Shown piece after piece: positions 17,711 through 26,426 of a stretch of DNA of 64,000 nt. The stretch is from positions 2,232,001-2,296,000 of the forward strand of contig NZ_CP108100.1 in the NCBI RefSeq assembly GCF_036195045.1. The letters run 5' to 3'. The translations under genes were made by a program, and so were the position numbers. Position 1 is the first letter of the stretch. Every line of letters starts with the position of its first letter. This DNA is from Streptomyces sp. NBC_00236 (GTDB lineage Bacteria; Actinomycetota; Actinomycetes; Streptomycetales; Streptomycetaceae). Below the pieces are notes generated by a model. That model was given only the letters and a program-made list of their open reading frames with translations. It had not been told where the DNA came from and searched no databases.

Positions 17711-18958
17711 ATGCCCTGCCCCCATCTGCCCGAAGGGTTCGACTTCACCGATCCCGACCTGCTCCACGCCCGGGTCCCGCACCCGGAGTTCGCCCTCATG
17801 CGGGAGACGGCGCCGGTCTGGTGGTGCACCCAGCCCACCGGCATATCCGGCTTCGACGACTCGGGCTACTGGGTCGTCACCCGGCACGCGGACGTCAAGT
17901 ACGTCTCGACCCATCCCGAACTGTTCTCGTCGAACACCAACACCGCCGTGATCCGCTTCAACGAGTCGATCAGCCGGGACCAGATCGACGTCCAGAAGCT
18001 GATCATGCTGAACATGGACCCGCCCGAGCACACCCGGGTCCGCCAGATCGTCCAGCGCGGCTTCACCCCCCGTGCCATCCGGTCCCTGGAGGAGACGCTG
18101 CGCAACCGGGCGCGCTCCATCGTCGAGACGGCGCTCGCCGGGGCCGACGACGACGGCTCGTTCGACTTCGTCACCAACATCGCCGTGGAGCTGCCGCTCC
18201 AGGCCATCGCCGAGCTCATCGGCGTACCGCAGGAGGACCGGGCCCGGATCTTCGACTGGTCGAACAAGATGGCCGCGTACGACGATCCGGAGTACGCGAT
18301 CACCGAGGAGATCGGCGCCGAGGCGGCCATGGAGATCGTCTCCTACTCGATGAACCTCGCGGCGGCGCGCAAGGAGTGCCCGGCCAAGGACATCGTCTCG
18401 ACGCTGGTCGCCGCCGAGGGCGAGGGCAACCTCTCCTCCGACGAGTTCGGCTTCTTCGTGATCCTGCTCGCCGTGGCCGGCAACGAGACGACGCGCAACG
18501 CGATCAGCCACGGCATGCACGCCTTCCTGACCCATCCCGAGCAGTGGGAGCTCTACAAGCGGGAGCGGCCGGAGACCACCGCGGAGGAGATCGTCCGCTG
18601 GGCGACGCCCGTGGTCTCCTTCCAGCGGACCGCCACCCAGGACGTCGAACTGGGCGGGCAGCAGATCAAGAAGGGCGACCGGGTCGGGCTGTTCTACTCC
18701 TCGGCCAACAACGACCCCGAAGTGTTCGAGAACCCGGAGCGGTTCGACATCTCCCGCGACCCGAACCCGCACCTGGGCTTCGGCGGCGGCGGTCCGCACT
18801 TCTGCCTGGGCAAGTCCCTGGCCGTGATGGAGATCAACCTGATCTTCAACGCGATCGCGGACGTCCTGCCGGACCTGCGGCTGACCGGCGACCCGCGGCG
18901 GCTGCGGTCGGCCTGGCTGAACGGCATCAAGCAGCTCCAGGTGAGCACGTCCGCCTGA
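17711..18958 (+). CDS. cytochrome P450, CYP125-type sterol C26/27 hydroxylase
   Basis: A 415-residue P450. Segments LPEGFDFTDPDLL, APVWWCTQP, MLNMDPPEHTR, GNETTRNAISHGM (I helix), EEIVRWATPV (ExxR helix) and the heme loop FGGGGPHFCLGKSL (cysteine near residue 363) follow mycobacterial CYP125A1 closely from memory. That enzyme oxidises the terminal carbon of the cholesterol side chain. I start at ATG 17711, preceded by CTGGAG; an in-frame ATG at 17645 lacks a ribosome binding site but would give a 437-residue protein with an N-terminal extension as in CYP125A1. Divergent partner is a FadA5-like thiolase. Electron donors are not encoded nearby. Confidence 0.88.
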   Translation: MPCPHLPEGFDFTDPDLLHARVPHPEFALMRETAPVWWCTQPTGISGFDDSGYWVVTRHADVKYVSTHPELFSSNTNTAVIRFNESISRDQIDVQKLIMLNMDPPEHTRVRQIVQRGFTPRAIRSLEETLRNRARSIVETALAGADDDGSFDFVTNIAVELPLQAIAELIGVPQEDRARIFDWSNKMAAYDDPEYAITEEIGAEAAMEIVSYSMNLAAARKECPAKDIVSTLVAAEGEGNLSSDEFGFFVILLAVAGNETTRNAISHGMHAFLTHPEQWELYKRERPETTAEEIVRWATPVVSFQRTATQDVELGGQQIKKGDRVGLFYSSANNDPEVFENPERFDISRDPNPHLGFGGGGPHFCLGKSLAVMEINLIFNAIADVLPDLRLTGDPRRLRSAWLNGIKQLQVSTSA

Positions 18959-18965
18959 GCCGCAC

Positions 18966-19010
18966 GATCCTCGTACCCCTGTCCGTACAGCGGTCAGGGG
19001 TACGAGGATC
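18966..19010 (+). terminator. hairpin abutting the next start codon
   Basis: A perfect 16-bp stem (GATCCTCGTACCCCTG at 18966-18981, paired with 18995-19010) begins seven bases after the P450 stop codon. The right arm ends at the base just before ATG 19011, so the structure should terminate P450 transcription and could also occlude the ribosome binding region of the next gene. Confidence 0.75.
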
Positions 19011-19991
19011 ATGGCGGCCATGCACGCCCTGCTCTCCGGCTTCGCCCCCATCTGGATCCTGACCGGCATCGGTTACGCGGCCGGTCGCGGCGGACTCCTC
19101 GGTGAGCAGGCCGAGTCGGTGCTCGGCCGGTTCGTCTTCCACGTGGCCATGCCCGCCGCCCTGTTCACCATGGTGTCCGGGTCGCGGCCGGCCGACTTCG
19201 CCCATCCGTCGATGGTGGCGTTCGCCGCGGGCACGGCGCTGGTGTCGGCGCTGGGACACGCGGTGGGCCGGCGCTTCTTCGGCCGCAAGAGGGCCGAGGC
19301 GGCGATCAGCGGCATGGCGTCCGGATACGTCAACTCCGCCAATCTGGGCATCCCGGTGGCGGTGCACGTACTCGGCGACGCCTCGTTCGTCGCCCAGGTC
19401 ATCCTGTTCCAGGTGCTGTTCGTCTCGCCCGTGGTCCTGACCCTGCTGGACTCGGGCACGCGGGGCGACGGGGCGGCCACCGGCGGGCTGCGCCGGATGC
19501 TCACGATGCCGGTGCGCAACCCCGTCATCATGGCCTCGCTGCTCGGGGTGGCCGTCTCCGCGGCCGGGTGGCAGCCGCCTGCCGCCGTCACCCACTCCTG
19601 CGACGTGCTCGGGGCCGCTGCCGTGCCGACGGCGCTGATCACGCTGGGCCTGTCCCTGTGCGGCGGCCCGGGCGGCCGGAAGGTCAGGGCGGCGGGCGAC
19701 GGGACCGGGCGGGTCACGGGGCGTACGGAGGTCGGTGTCGCGGTCGCGCTCAAGACGGTGGTCCAGCCTCTGGTCGCCTTCCTCGTCGCCGGTCCGCTCC
19801 TGGGCCTGCCGGACCACCAGGTGCTGGCCGTGGTGCTCTGCTCCGCGCTGCCGACGGCGCAGAACGCCTACCTCTACGCCCGGGAGTACGGCCTGGACAC
19901 CGGCCTCGCCCGCCATTGCGTGGTGGCCTCCACCGTGGTGTCGATGGGCACGCTGTCCTTCGGTGCCTGGGTGCTGGGGCCGTCCCGCTGA
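19011..19991 (+). CDS. AEC family transporter (auxin efflux carrier-like)
   Basis: A 326-residue membrane protein with about ten helices in two five-helix repeats. Family marks include GYAAGRGGLL near residue 23, SGYVNSANLGIPVA in the middle of repeat one, and SALPTAQNAYLYAREYG in the second half. AEC proteins export carboxylates, malonate-like or other small anions; the substrate here is unknown. ATG 19011 lies flush against a hairpin arm and has no free ribosome binding site; ATG 19020 (MHALLSG) is an alternative. Same strand as the P450 but separated by a terminator. Confidence 0.83.
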   Translation: MAAMHALLSGFAPIWILTGIGYAAGRGGLLGEQAESVLGRFVFHVAMPAALFTMVSGSRPADFAHPSMVAFAAGTALVSALGHAVGRRFFGRKRAEAAISGMASGYVNSANLGIPVAVHVLGDASFVAQVILFQVLFVSPVVLTLLDSGTRGDGAATGGLRRMLTMPVRNPVIMASLLGVAVSAAGWQPPAAVTHSCDVLGAAAVPTALITLGLSLCGGPGGRKVRAAGDGTGRVTGRTEVGVAVALKTVVQPLVAFLVAGPLLGLPDHQVLAVVLCSALPTAQNAYLYAREYGLDTGLARHCVVASTVVSMGTLSFGAWVLGPSR

Positions 19992-20050
19992 CCTGTTGGA
20001 GTGGCGAAGCCCGCCGAACGGGCTGATGCTGGGTGGGCGACGATCCACAT

Positions 20051-20096
20051 GCCGAAGGGGTGCCGAACGGCTCTTGCCGTCCGGCACCCCTTCGGC
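20051..20096. terminator. bidirectional hairpin terminator
   Basis: A 19-20-bp near-perfect stem (GCCGAAGGGGTGCCGAACGG at 20051-20070, loop CTCTTG, right arm to 20096) between the convergent AEC and GT87-PAP2 genes. Confidence 0.85.
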
Positions 20097-20108
20097 CACG
20101 CCCCGCCG

Positions 20109-22169
20109 TCAGGCGCTCTCCGTGATCCGCCCCCGCCCGGCGGGTTTCGACGACGTCGTCGTCCTGGTCCCGGGTTCGTCGCCGCCCGGCTCCTCGCTCC
20201 CCGGCTCCTCGTCCCCCGCCTTCCGCAGCCTGCGCGGCCCGGAGAGCGCGTACGTGAGGCCGAAGCCGAGGGCCACCACCGCCGCGCCGCCCACCGCGTC
20301 GAGCACCCAGTGGTTGCCGGTCGCGACGATCGCCGAGACCGTGAACAGGGGATGCAGCAAGCCCAGCGCCTTCATCCAGACCTTCGGGGCGAGCATCACG
20401 ATCACCACACCGCACCACAGGGACCAGCCGAAATGCAGCGAGGGCATCGCCGCGTACTGGTTGGTCACCCCGGTCAGCGTCCCGTAGTCGGGCTTCGCGA
20501 AGTCCTGGACGCCGTGGACCGTGTCGATGAAGCCGAGCCCCGGCATCAGCCGCGGCGGGGCCAGCGGGTAGAGCCAGAAGCCGACCAGGGCGAGCACGGT
20601 GGTGAAGCCGATGGAGCTGCGGACCCAGCGGTAGTCCGCGGGCCGGCGCACGTACAGCACGCCCAGGATGGCCAGCGGCACGATGAAGTGGAACGTCGAG
20701 TAGTAGTAGTCGAAGAAGTCCCGCAGCCAGCCGACCTTCACGACCGAGTGGTTGACCCAGTGCTCGATGTCGATGTGCAGCCACTGTTCGATCGAGTGGA
20801 TCTGACGGCCGTGCTGCTCCGCGGTGGCGCGGCCGGCCGTCGCGGCCAGCCTGACCTGCTGGTACGCGGAGTAGACGACCCTGATCAGCAGGAGTTCGAG
20901 CAGCAGGTTCGGCCGGCTGAGCACCCGCCGCCAGAACGGCGCCAGCGGCACCCTGCTCCAGCGGGAGGCGACCGGGGCCGCGTAGGCGGTGGGCACCGGC
21001 TGCTGCCAGTACGGCGAGGTGCGCGGCAGGAACGGGGCGACGCACGCGGCGGCGAGCGCGGCGATCAGCAGCACGTTGTCACGGACCGGGAAGACCGCCT
21101 CGATGTTCGGCAGCAGCATCTTGCCCGGCAGCGTGACGACGAGGATCACGACGGCCGGCCACACCAGCCGGTCGGAGGCCCGCTTGCCGACCCGGCCGAC
21201 CACCGCGAGCAGCACCCACAGCAACTGGTGCTGCCAGGCGGTGGGCGCCACGGCGACGCAGACGCAGCCGGTCACGGCCACGGCGAGCAGCAGCTGGCCG
21301 TCGCGCGCGTACTGGGCCGCGCGGCGCAGGCCGAGGAAGCAGACGGCCGCGGCCAGCACGACGAAGAGGGTGATCTCCAGCGGGCCCTCCAGGCCCAGCC
21401 GGAGCAGCGCACCGTGCAGCGACTGGTTGGCGAGGCTGTCGGCCTGGTCGCCGAGGCCGGCGCCCGCGACATGGTGCACCCAGTACGTCCACGAGTCGTG
21501 CGGCATCGCGGCCCAGGCCAGCGCCGTGCAGGCGGCGAACGCGGCGCCGCCGGTCAGCGCGGCTCTGCGTCTGCCGGTCAGCCAGAGCAGGGCGGCGAAG
21601 AGCAGCACGGTCGGCTGGAGCGCTGCCGCGATCCCGATCAGTACGCCGGAGGCCCGTTCCCCGCGGGCCACGAAGAGGCCGACGAGGACGAGGAGGACCG
21701 GCAGGATACTGGTCTGGCCCAGGTGGAGGGCGTTGCGCACCGGCAGCGAGACCATCAGCAGGCTGATGGCGACGGGGGCGGCCAGCAGGGCCGTGCGGCG
21801 GCTGACGGGGGTGGGCAGGGCGCGCGCCGCGATGATGCCGAGGGCGGCGACGAGCAGCAGCGAGCCGAAGGTCCAGGCGACGCCGAGGCTCTGTTCGGCC
21901 GTGCGGGTCAGTGGCTTGAGCACCAGGCCGGCGAAGGGGGTGCCGGTGAACCGGTCGGTGTCGTACAGCGAACCCGTCACATGAAGCACACCGTTCTCAC
22001 CGATCCAGGTCTCCAGATCGGTGAGGCGTTCGCCGGGTGGCTGGCGCACCACCACCGCCATCTGCCGCACGGCCAATGCGGCGACCACCAGCCAGAGCAC
22101 GGCGCGGGCAGCCCCGGTCCTCGCTCCCGTAGCCGCGTCTGTGCGCACACTGTGCTCCGCGTTCGCCAC
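20109..22169 (-). CDS. GT87 mannosyltransferase-like / PAP2-type inositol-phosphotransferase-like fusion
   Basis: A 686-residue polytopic protein in two halves. Residues 1 to about 400 form a DUF2029/GT87-type membrane glycosyltransferase with an acidic first loop (LTDLETWIGENG) and about ten helices. Residues 430-650 form a PAP2-superfamily domain of the AUR1/inositolphosphotransferase class, with PLAPPRLMP, AAMPSLHFGWSLW and TGNHWVLDAVGG, carrying the catalytic histidines. A charged proline/glutamate tail ends the protein. Actinobacterial GT87 enzymes extend polyprenyl-phosphate-mannose-dependent glycolipids, and PAP2_3 enzymes transfer phospho-head-groups. I infer a one-chain glycophospholipid-modifying enzyme. 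The ATG at 22169 begins MANAEHSVRT. Confidence 0.8.
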   Translation of the reverse strand: MANAEHSVRTDAATGARTGAARAVLWLVVAALAVRQMAVVVRQPPGERLTDLETWIGENGVLHVTGSLYDTDRFTGTPFAGLVLKPLTRTAEQSLGVAWTFGSLLLVAALGIIAARALPTPVSRRTALLAAPVAISLLMVSLPVRNALHLGQTSILPVLLVLVGLFVARGERASGVLIGIAAALQPTVLLFAALLWLTGRRRAALTGGAAFAACTALAWAAMPHDSWTYWVHHVAGAGLGDQADSLANQSLHGALLRLGLEGPLEITLFVVLAAAVCFLGLRRAAQYARDGQLLLAVAVTGCVCVAVAPTAWQHQLLWVLLAVVGRVGKRASDRLVWPAVVILVVTLPGKMLLPNIEAVFPVRDNVLLIAALAAACVAPFLPRTSPYWQQPVPTAYAAPVASRWSRVPLAPFWRRVLSRPNLLLELLLIRVVYSAYQQVRLAATAGRATAEQHGRQIHSIEQWLHIDIEHWVNHSVVKVGWLRDFFDYYYSTFHFIVPLAILGVLYVRRPADYRWVRSSIGFTTVLALVGFWLYPLAPPRLMPGLGFIDTVHGVQDFAKPDYGTLTGVTNQYAAMPSLHFGWSLWCGVVIVMLAPKVWMKALGLLHPLFTVSAIVATGNHWVLDAVGGAAVVALGFGLTYALSGPRRLRKAGDEEPGSEEPGGDEPGTRTTTSSKPAGRGRITESA

Positions 22170-22402
22170 GTTGCGCCGACCCTCCCAACGTTTGGTGCCG
22201 ATTCTCCGACCGGCATGCTGTGAAACCTTCGCATTGCCCTATCAGGTAGACACAATCACCCCCTCTTCACCTGACTGTCATCCCGCTTTTGTCCGAAAGA
22301 ATGCCCGGACGAGCGGTGTGGACCGGCCGTGACGGCCGGAACCGGCGGCGCCGCCCGCACGTCTGAGCCCCTGATCGGTGACCACGGGGAGGACCACGGA
22401 AC

Positions 22403-23575
22403 ATGCGGTGTGCGGGGAGAGATCAAGAGGTGCGGGATCGGCCGCACGGGTGGGCGCTGCGTGCGCTGTCCCTGGTCCTGATGGTGTTCGCGGCTCAACT
22501 GGGGTCGCTGATCGCGCCGGCGTACGCGTGCGGCTGCGGGGCGATGGTCGTGGACCCCATGGCCCGGGTGTCGGTGGACCGGGAGACCTCGGTCGTCGAC
22601 TGGGACGGCAGCACCGAGCAGATCGTGATGCGGCTGACCGTGCGCGGGAACGCCCCCGAGGCCGCCTGGATCATGCCCGTGCCGCACCGTGCCACGGTCG
22701 AGCTCGGTGACGCCTCGCTCTTCTCCGAACTCCAAACCCTCACGGCCCCGGTGAGCACCACCCGGCACTACTTCTGGCCACGTGCGAAGGACTGGCCGTT
22801 CGGCGGTTCGAGCGGCGGGTCCGGGGACGGCGCCGCCGCCCCCTCGGCCGCCGCACCGGTCGAGGTGGTCGGCCGGGAGCGGCTCGGGCCGTTCGACGTG
22901 GCCCGGCTGGCCGCGACCGACCCCGCCGCACTGGAGGGCTGGCTGAAGGAGAACGGCTTCGAGCTGCCCGGCCGGCTCGCGACGGCACTGCGCCCCTACG
23001 TCGAGCAGAAGTGGGAGTACGTGGCCGTGCGCCTGGCTCCCCGGGAATCCGGGAGCCCGCTGAGCGGCACGCTCGACCCGCTGCGGCTGCGTTTCGCCAG
23101 CGACCGGCTGGTCTACCCGATGCGCCTGTCCCGGCTCGCCGCGACGCCGCAGTCCCTCGGCCTGTACGTGCTCGCGGCGCACCGCATGGAGCCACGGGGC
23201 GCGATCGGCGGGGGCCGGCCCGAGGTGACGTACGCGGGCCGGGTCGACGCCGGGCAGGAAAGGGAGGCGTACCCGGCGCTGGGCGCGCTGACGGGCGGCA
23301 GGCCGGTGTTCGTCACGGCGATCGACCAGTCGTTCCCGCGGCCGGAGCTGATCGACGGTGACCACGAGCTGCGGGCGGCCGGTGCGGACACCGCGTACCG
23401 GACCACGTACTACCGGGACGAACTGCTGACCGTGGGCGGCATTCCGGCCTGGGTGCTGTCGCTGCTCGGCGGAGCGGTGGTGGTGGTCACGGCCCTGCTG
23501 CTGGTGCTGCGGGCCCGGCGGCGGCGTCCGGTGACACCGCCGCCGCCGGTCACCGTGCCACCGCCGCTGGCGTGA
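22403..23575 (+). CDS. DUF2330 membrane-anchored protein
   Basis: A 390-residue extracytoplasmic protein. The signal peptide (ALSLVLMVFAAQLGSLIAPAYA) ends at ACGCGAMV, the cysteine-rich start typical of DUF2330. The beta-rich domain contains EAAWIMPVPHRATVELGD and YVAVRLAPRESGSPLSG. A C-terminal helix (VLSLLGGAVVVVTALLLVL) followed by RARRRRP anchors it to the membrane. The family is widespread in actinobacteria and has no known function. It stands alone between an oppositely oriented glycolipid gene and an acetyltransferase. Confidence 0.85.
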   Translation: MRCAGRDQEVRDRPHGWALRALSLVLMVFAAQLGSLIAPAYACGCGAMVVDPMARVSVDRETSVVDWDGSTEQIVMRLTVRGNAPEAAWIMPVPHRATVELGDASLFSELQTLTAPVSTTRHYFWPRAKDWPFGGSSGGSGDGAAAPSAAAPVEVVGRERLGPFDVARLAATDPAALEGWLKENGFELPGRLATALRPYVEQKWEYVAVRLAPRESGSPLSGTLDPLRLRFASDRLVYPMRLSRLAATPQSLGLYVLAAHRMEPRGAIGGGRPEVTYAGRVDAGQEREAYPALGALTGGRPVFVTAIDQSFPRPELIDGDHELRAAGADTAYRTTYYRDELLTVGGIPAWVLSLLGGAVVVVTALLLVLRARRRRPVTPPPPVTVPPPLA

Positions 23576-23709
23576 GGACCGGGCCGGGCCCGGGCCGAGG
23601 GGTGGGGACATGCGTACGCGGGGTGAATCGTGGGACGGCGGTCCTCACGTCACCCCCCACGCCCCGAAATCGTTTCCCCCTACAACCGGGTGCGCGACAG
23701 ACTGGCCCG

Positions 23710-24186
23710 ATGACGTGGACCATGACCCCCGAACGCTTCGACTCCCCCGATGCCGCCCTGCTGCGCCGGGACTACTACGACGAGGTGGCGAGCCGCTACT
23801 GGGGGCGCCCCGCGACTGCGGAGGAGATCGACGCGGGGCTCACTGACGACGGCGCCGAGCGGCTCGTGCCGCCGACCGGCGAGTTCGTCGTCGGCCGCAT
23901 CGGGGGCGCCGCGGCGGCCTGTGCGGGGCTGATCGTGACGGACCCGGGCATCGCGGATCTGACCCGGGTCTACGTACGCCCCGAGGTACGCGGCACGGGC
24001 GGCGGCGGGCTGCTGCTCGCGACCATCGAGAGCCGCGCGCGGGCCCTGGGCGTACGGCAGATCCGGCTCGACACCCGTAACGACCTCGTCGAGGCGCGCG
24101 GACTGTACGCCAAGCACGGCTACCGCGAGGTCCCGGCCTTCCACCGCAGGCAGTACGCCGAGCACTGGTTCGCCAAGGAGCTGTAG
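23710..24186 (+). CDS. GNAT family N-acetyltransferase
   Basis: A 158-residue cytoplasmic acetyltransferase. The acetyl-CoA pyrophosphate loop is VRPEVRGTGGGGLLLATIE, with the strand before it (ADLTRVYV) and the C-terminal RGLYAKHGYREVPAFH typical of the fold. The open frame extends to 23572, but the N-terminal part is low complexity and ATG 23710 (MTWTMTPERF) is the first sensible start; no strong ribosome binding site is seen. Substrate unknown. Confidence 0.85.
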   Translation: MTWTMTPERFDSPDAALLRRDYYDEVASRYWGRPATAEEIDAGLTDDGAERLVPPTGEFVVGRIGGAAAACAGLIVTDPGIADLTRVYVRPEVRGTGGGGLLLATIESRARALGVRQIRLDTRNDLVEARGLYAKHGYREVPAFHRRQYAEHWFAKEL

Positions 24187-24202
24187 GAGTGCGGGGGCCG
24201 TG

Positions 24203-24222
24203 GGAACTGCGGGACAGCCCTC
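24203..24222. repeat. solitary terminus of the MITE-like repeat family
   Basis: Bases 24203-24222 read GGAACTGCGGGACAGCCCTC, matching the right terminal repeat of the element at 16061-16226 except for one or two bases. As there, the terminus overlaps the stop codon of a minus-strand gene (the MFS pump, TGA at 24221-24223). No second terminus is found nearby. Confidence 0.6.
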
Positions 24223-26290
24223 AGCGAGCAGGACGCTCGTGCGGGTGGCCGGCCGCGTGGTCCCGCTTGGGCGCCGGGCTGTGCGGGCGCTCCTTGCTCG
24301 ACCCGCTCGTCTCCTCCGTCAGCTCCGACACCAGGGCGACCAGGTCCGTCGGACGGTCCGGCCCCCACCAGTCGCCCAGCAGCTCGGCGAGGGACTCCTC
24401 CCGGGCCTGTGCGAGCTTCACCACGGCCTCGGCGCCCGTGTCGGTGAGCACCATCTGCACCCCGATCCGGCGGGCCAGGCCGCGTTCCTCCAGCTGCCGG
24501 GCCGCGTCGCTGATCACCCGCAGCGGTACGGGGGCGATATCCGCGAGCCGGGCGGGTTCGACGGTCCCGTGCCGTTTGATGCGCAGCAGCATCCAGCCTG
24601 CGGCCGGCAGCAGGTCGTAGCCGGCCTTCTCGGTGATCTTCACATAGACCTCGCGGCGGCCCTCCCTGGTGGCGAGGACCGAGAGGGCGCGTGCGCATTC
24701 GTCGTACGAGGACCGCTCGACCGGGTTCGACGCCAGGGTCTCGGTGGTGTCGGGGGCGGTCACCGAACCGCGCAGCTTGTCCTCCTTGAGCAGCCAGGCG
24801 AAGAGGAAGGCGATCAGGACGACCGGCGCCGCGTACAGGAACACATCGGTGATCGACGTCGAGTACGCGTGGAGCACGGGCTGCTGGAGCGCCGGCGGGA
24901 GCTGGCCGATGGCGCGCGGGTCGGCGGACAGTCCCTCGGCACTGACGCCGGGCGGCAGCGGGCGGTCGGCGAGCGCGGAGCCGAGCTTGTCGGTGAGCCG
25001 GTTGGTGAAGATGGTGCCGAAGATCGCGACACCGAACGAGGCGCCGATGGAGCGGAAGAACGTCGCGCCCGAGGTGGCCACGCCGAGGTCCTGGTACGAG
25101 ACCGCGTTCTGTACGACGAGGACCAGGACCTGCATCACCAGCCCCAGTCCCGCACCGAAGACGAAGAAGTAGATGCTCATCTCCCAGGTGGGGCTGGTCT
25201 CCGTCAGCCGGTGCAGGAGCAGCAGGCCGATCGCGGTGATGCCGGTGCCGAGGATGGGGAAGATCTTCCAGCGGCCCGTACGGCTGACGATCTGGCCGGA
25301 CACGGTCGACGTGATGAGCAGGCCGAACACCATCGGGAGCATGTGCACGCCGGACATCGTCGGCGTGATGTCGTGCACCACCTGGAGGAACGTCGGCAGG
25401 TAGGTCATCGCGCCGAACATCGCGAAGCCGATGACGAAGCTGATCACCGCGACGAGGCTGAAGGTCCTGATCCGGAACAGTTTCAGCGGCAGGACCGGTT
25501 CGGCCGCGCGCCGCTCCACGAGCACGAAGGCGATCAGCAGCACCACGCTGAGGGCCGCGAGGCCGATGATCTTCGCCGAACCCCACGCCCAGGTGGTACC
25601 GCCGAGCGAGGCGACAAGGACCAGGCAGGTGGCGACCGAGGCGATGAGGAAGGTACCCAGGTAGTCGATGGTGTGCTTCGTCCGGCGGACCGGGATGTGC
25701 AGCACGGCGGCGATCACCACGAGGGCGACGACGCCGACGGGCAGGTTGATGTAGAAGACCCAGCGCCAGCTGAGGTGCTCGGTGAAGAAGCCGCCGAGGA
25801 GCGGTCCGAGGACGCTCGTCGCGCCGAAGACCGCACCGAAGAGGCCCTGGTACTTGCCGCGTTCGCGCGGGGGGACGAGGTCGCCGACGATCGCCATGGA
25901 CAGCACCATCAGCCCGCCGCCGCCGAGCCCCTGGAGGGCACGGAAGCCGATCAGCTGCGGCATGTTCTGGGCGATGCCGCAGAGGGCCGAGCCGATCAGG
26001 AAGATGATGATGGCGATCTGGAAGAGCCTTTTGCGCCCGTACTGGTCGCCGAGCTTGCCCCAGAGCGGGGTCGCGGCGGTCGAGGCCAGCAGATAGGCCG
26101 TGACCACCCACGACAGGTGCTCCAGTCCGCCGAGATCGCTGACGATCGTCGGCAGCGCGGTGGAGACGATCGTCTGGTCGAGTGCGGCGAGGAGCATGCC
26201 GAGAAGCAGGGCGCCGATCGCCACCAGAACCGACCGTGTGGAGCGTTCGGCGCCGGGGCCCGGGGCCGGGGTGCTCAACTGCTGGGCCAT
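24221..26290 (-). CDS. DHA2-family MFS drug transporter with C-terminal MarR-like winged helix
   Basis: A 689-residue protein. Residues 20-530 are a 14-helix EmrB/QacA-type proton antiporter ([14 protein letters not shown] motif, [22 protein letters not shown]). After the last helix the chain continues for 150 residues as a soluble winged-helix domain ([57 protein letters not shown]) resembling MarR regulators. GAGGAG seven bases before ATG 26290 fixes the start. The tail could sense substrate or recruit DNA to the membrane; this is inference. Divergent from the peptidoglycan-binding gene. Confidence 0.9.
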   Translation of the reverse strand: MAQQLSTPAPGPGAERSTRSVLVAIGALLLGMLLAALDQTIVSTALPTIVSDLGGLEHLSWVVTAYLLASTAATPLWGKLGDQYGRKRLFQIAIIIFLIGSALCGIAQNMPQLIGFRALQGLGGGGLMVLSMAIVGDLVPPRERGKYQGLFGAVFGATSVLGPLLGGFFTEHLSWRWVFYINLPVGVVALVVIAAVLHIPVRRTKHTIDYLGTFLIASVATCLVLVASLGGTTWAWGSAKIIGLAALSVVLLIAFVLVERRAAEPVLPLKLFRIRTFSLVAVISFVIGFAMFGAMTYLPTFLQVVHDITPTMSGVHMLPMVFGLLITSTVSGQIVSRTGRWKIFPILGTGITAIGLLLLHRLTETSPTWEMSIYFFVFGAGLGLVMQVLVLVVQNAVSYQDLGVATSGATFFRSIGASFGVAIFGTIFTNRLTDKLGSALADRPLPPGVSAEGLSADPRAIGQLPPALQQPVLHAYSTSITDVFLYAAPVVLIAFLFAWLLKEDKLRGSVTAPDTTETLASNPVERSSYDECARALSVLATREGRREVYVKITEKAGYDLLPAAGWMLLRIKRHGTVEPARLADIAPVPLRVISDAARQLEERGLARRIGVQMVLTDTGAEAVVKLAQAREESLAELLGDWWGPDRPTDLVALVSELTEETSGSSKERPHSPAPKRDHAAGHPHERPAR

Positions 26291-26426
26291 AAAACATCTC
26301 CTCGGGTCCGCTACACCCCCATCCTGTCCGTTCTGCACTGTTATGGCCTGCCGAAGGGCTCCATGATTGGGCTTCCCGGCGGCGGGCTGCATAATCGCAG
26401 GCAGTTCAAAGGGGAGGGGACCCACA

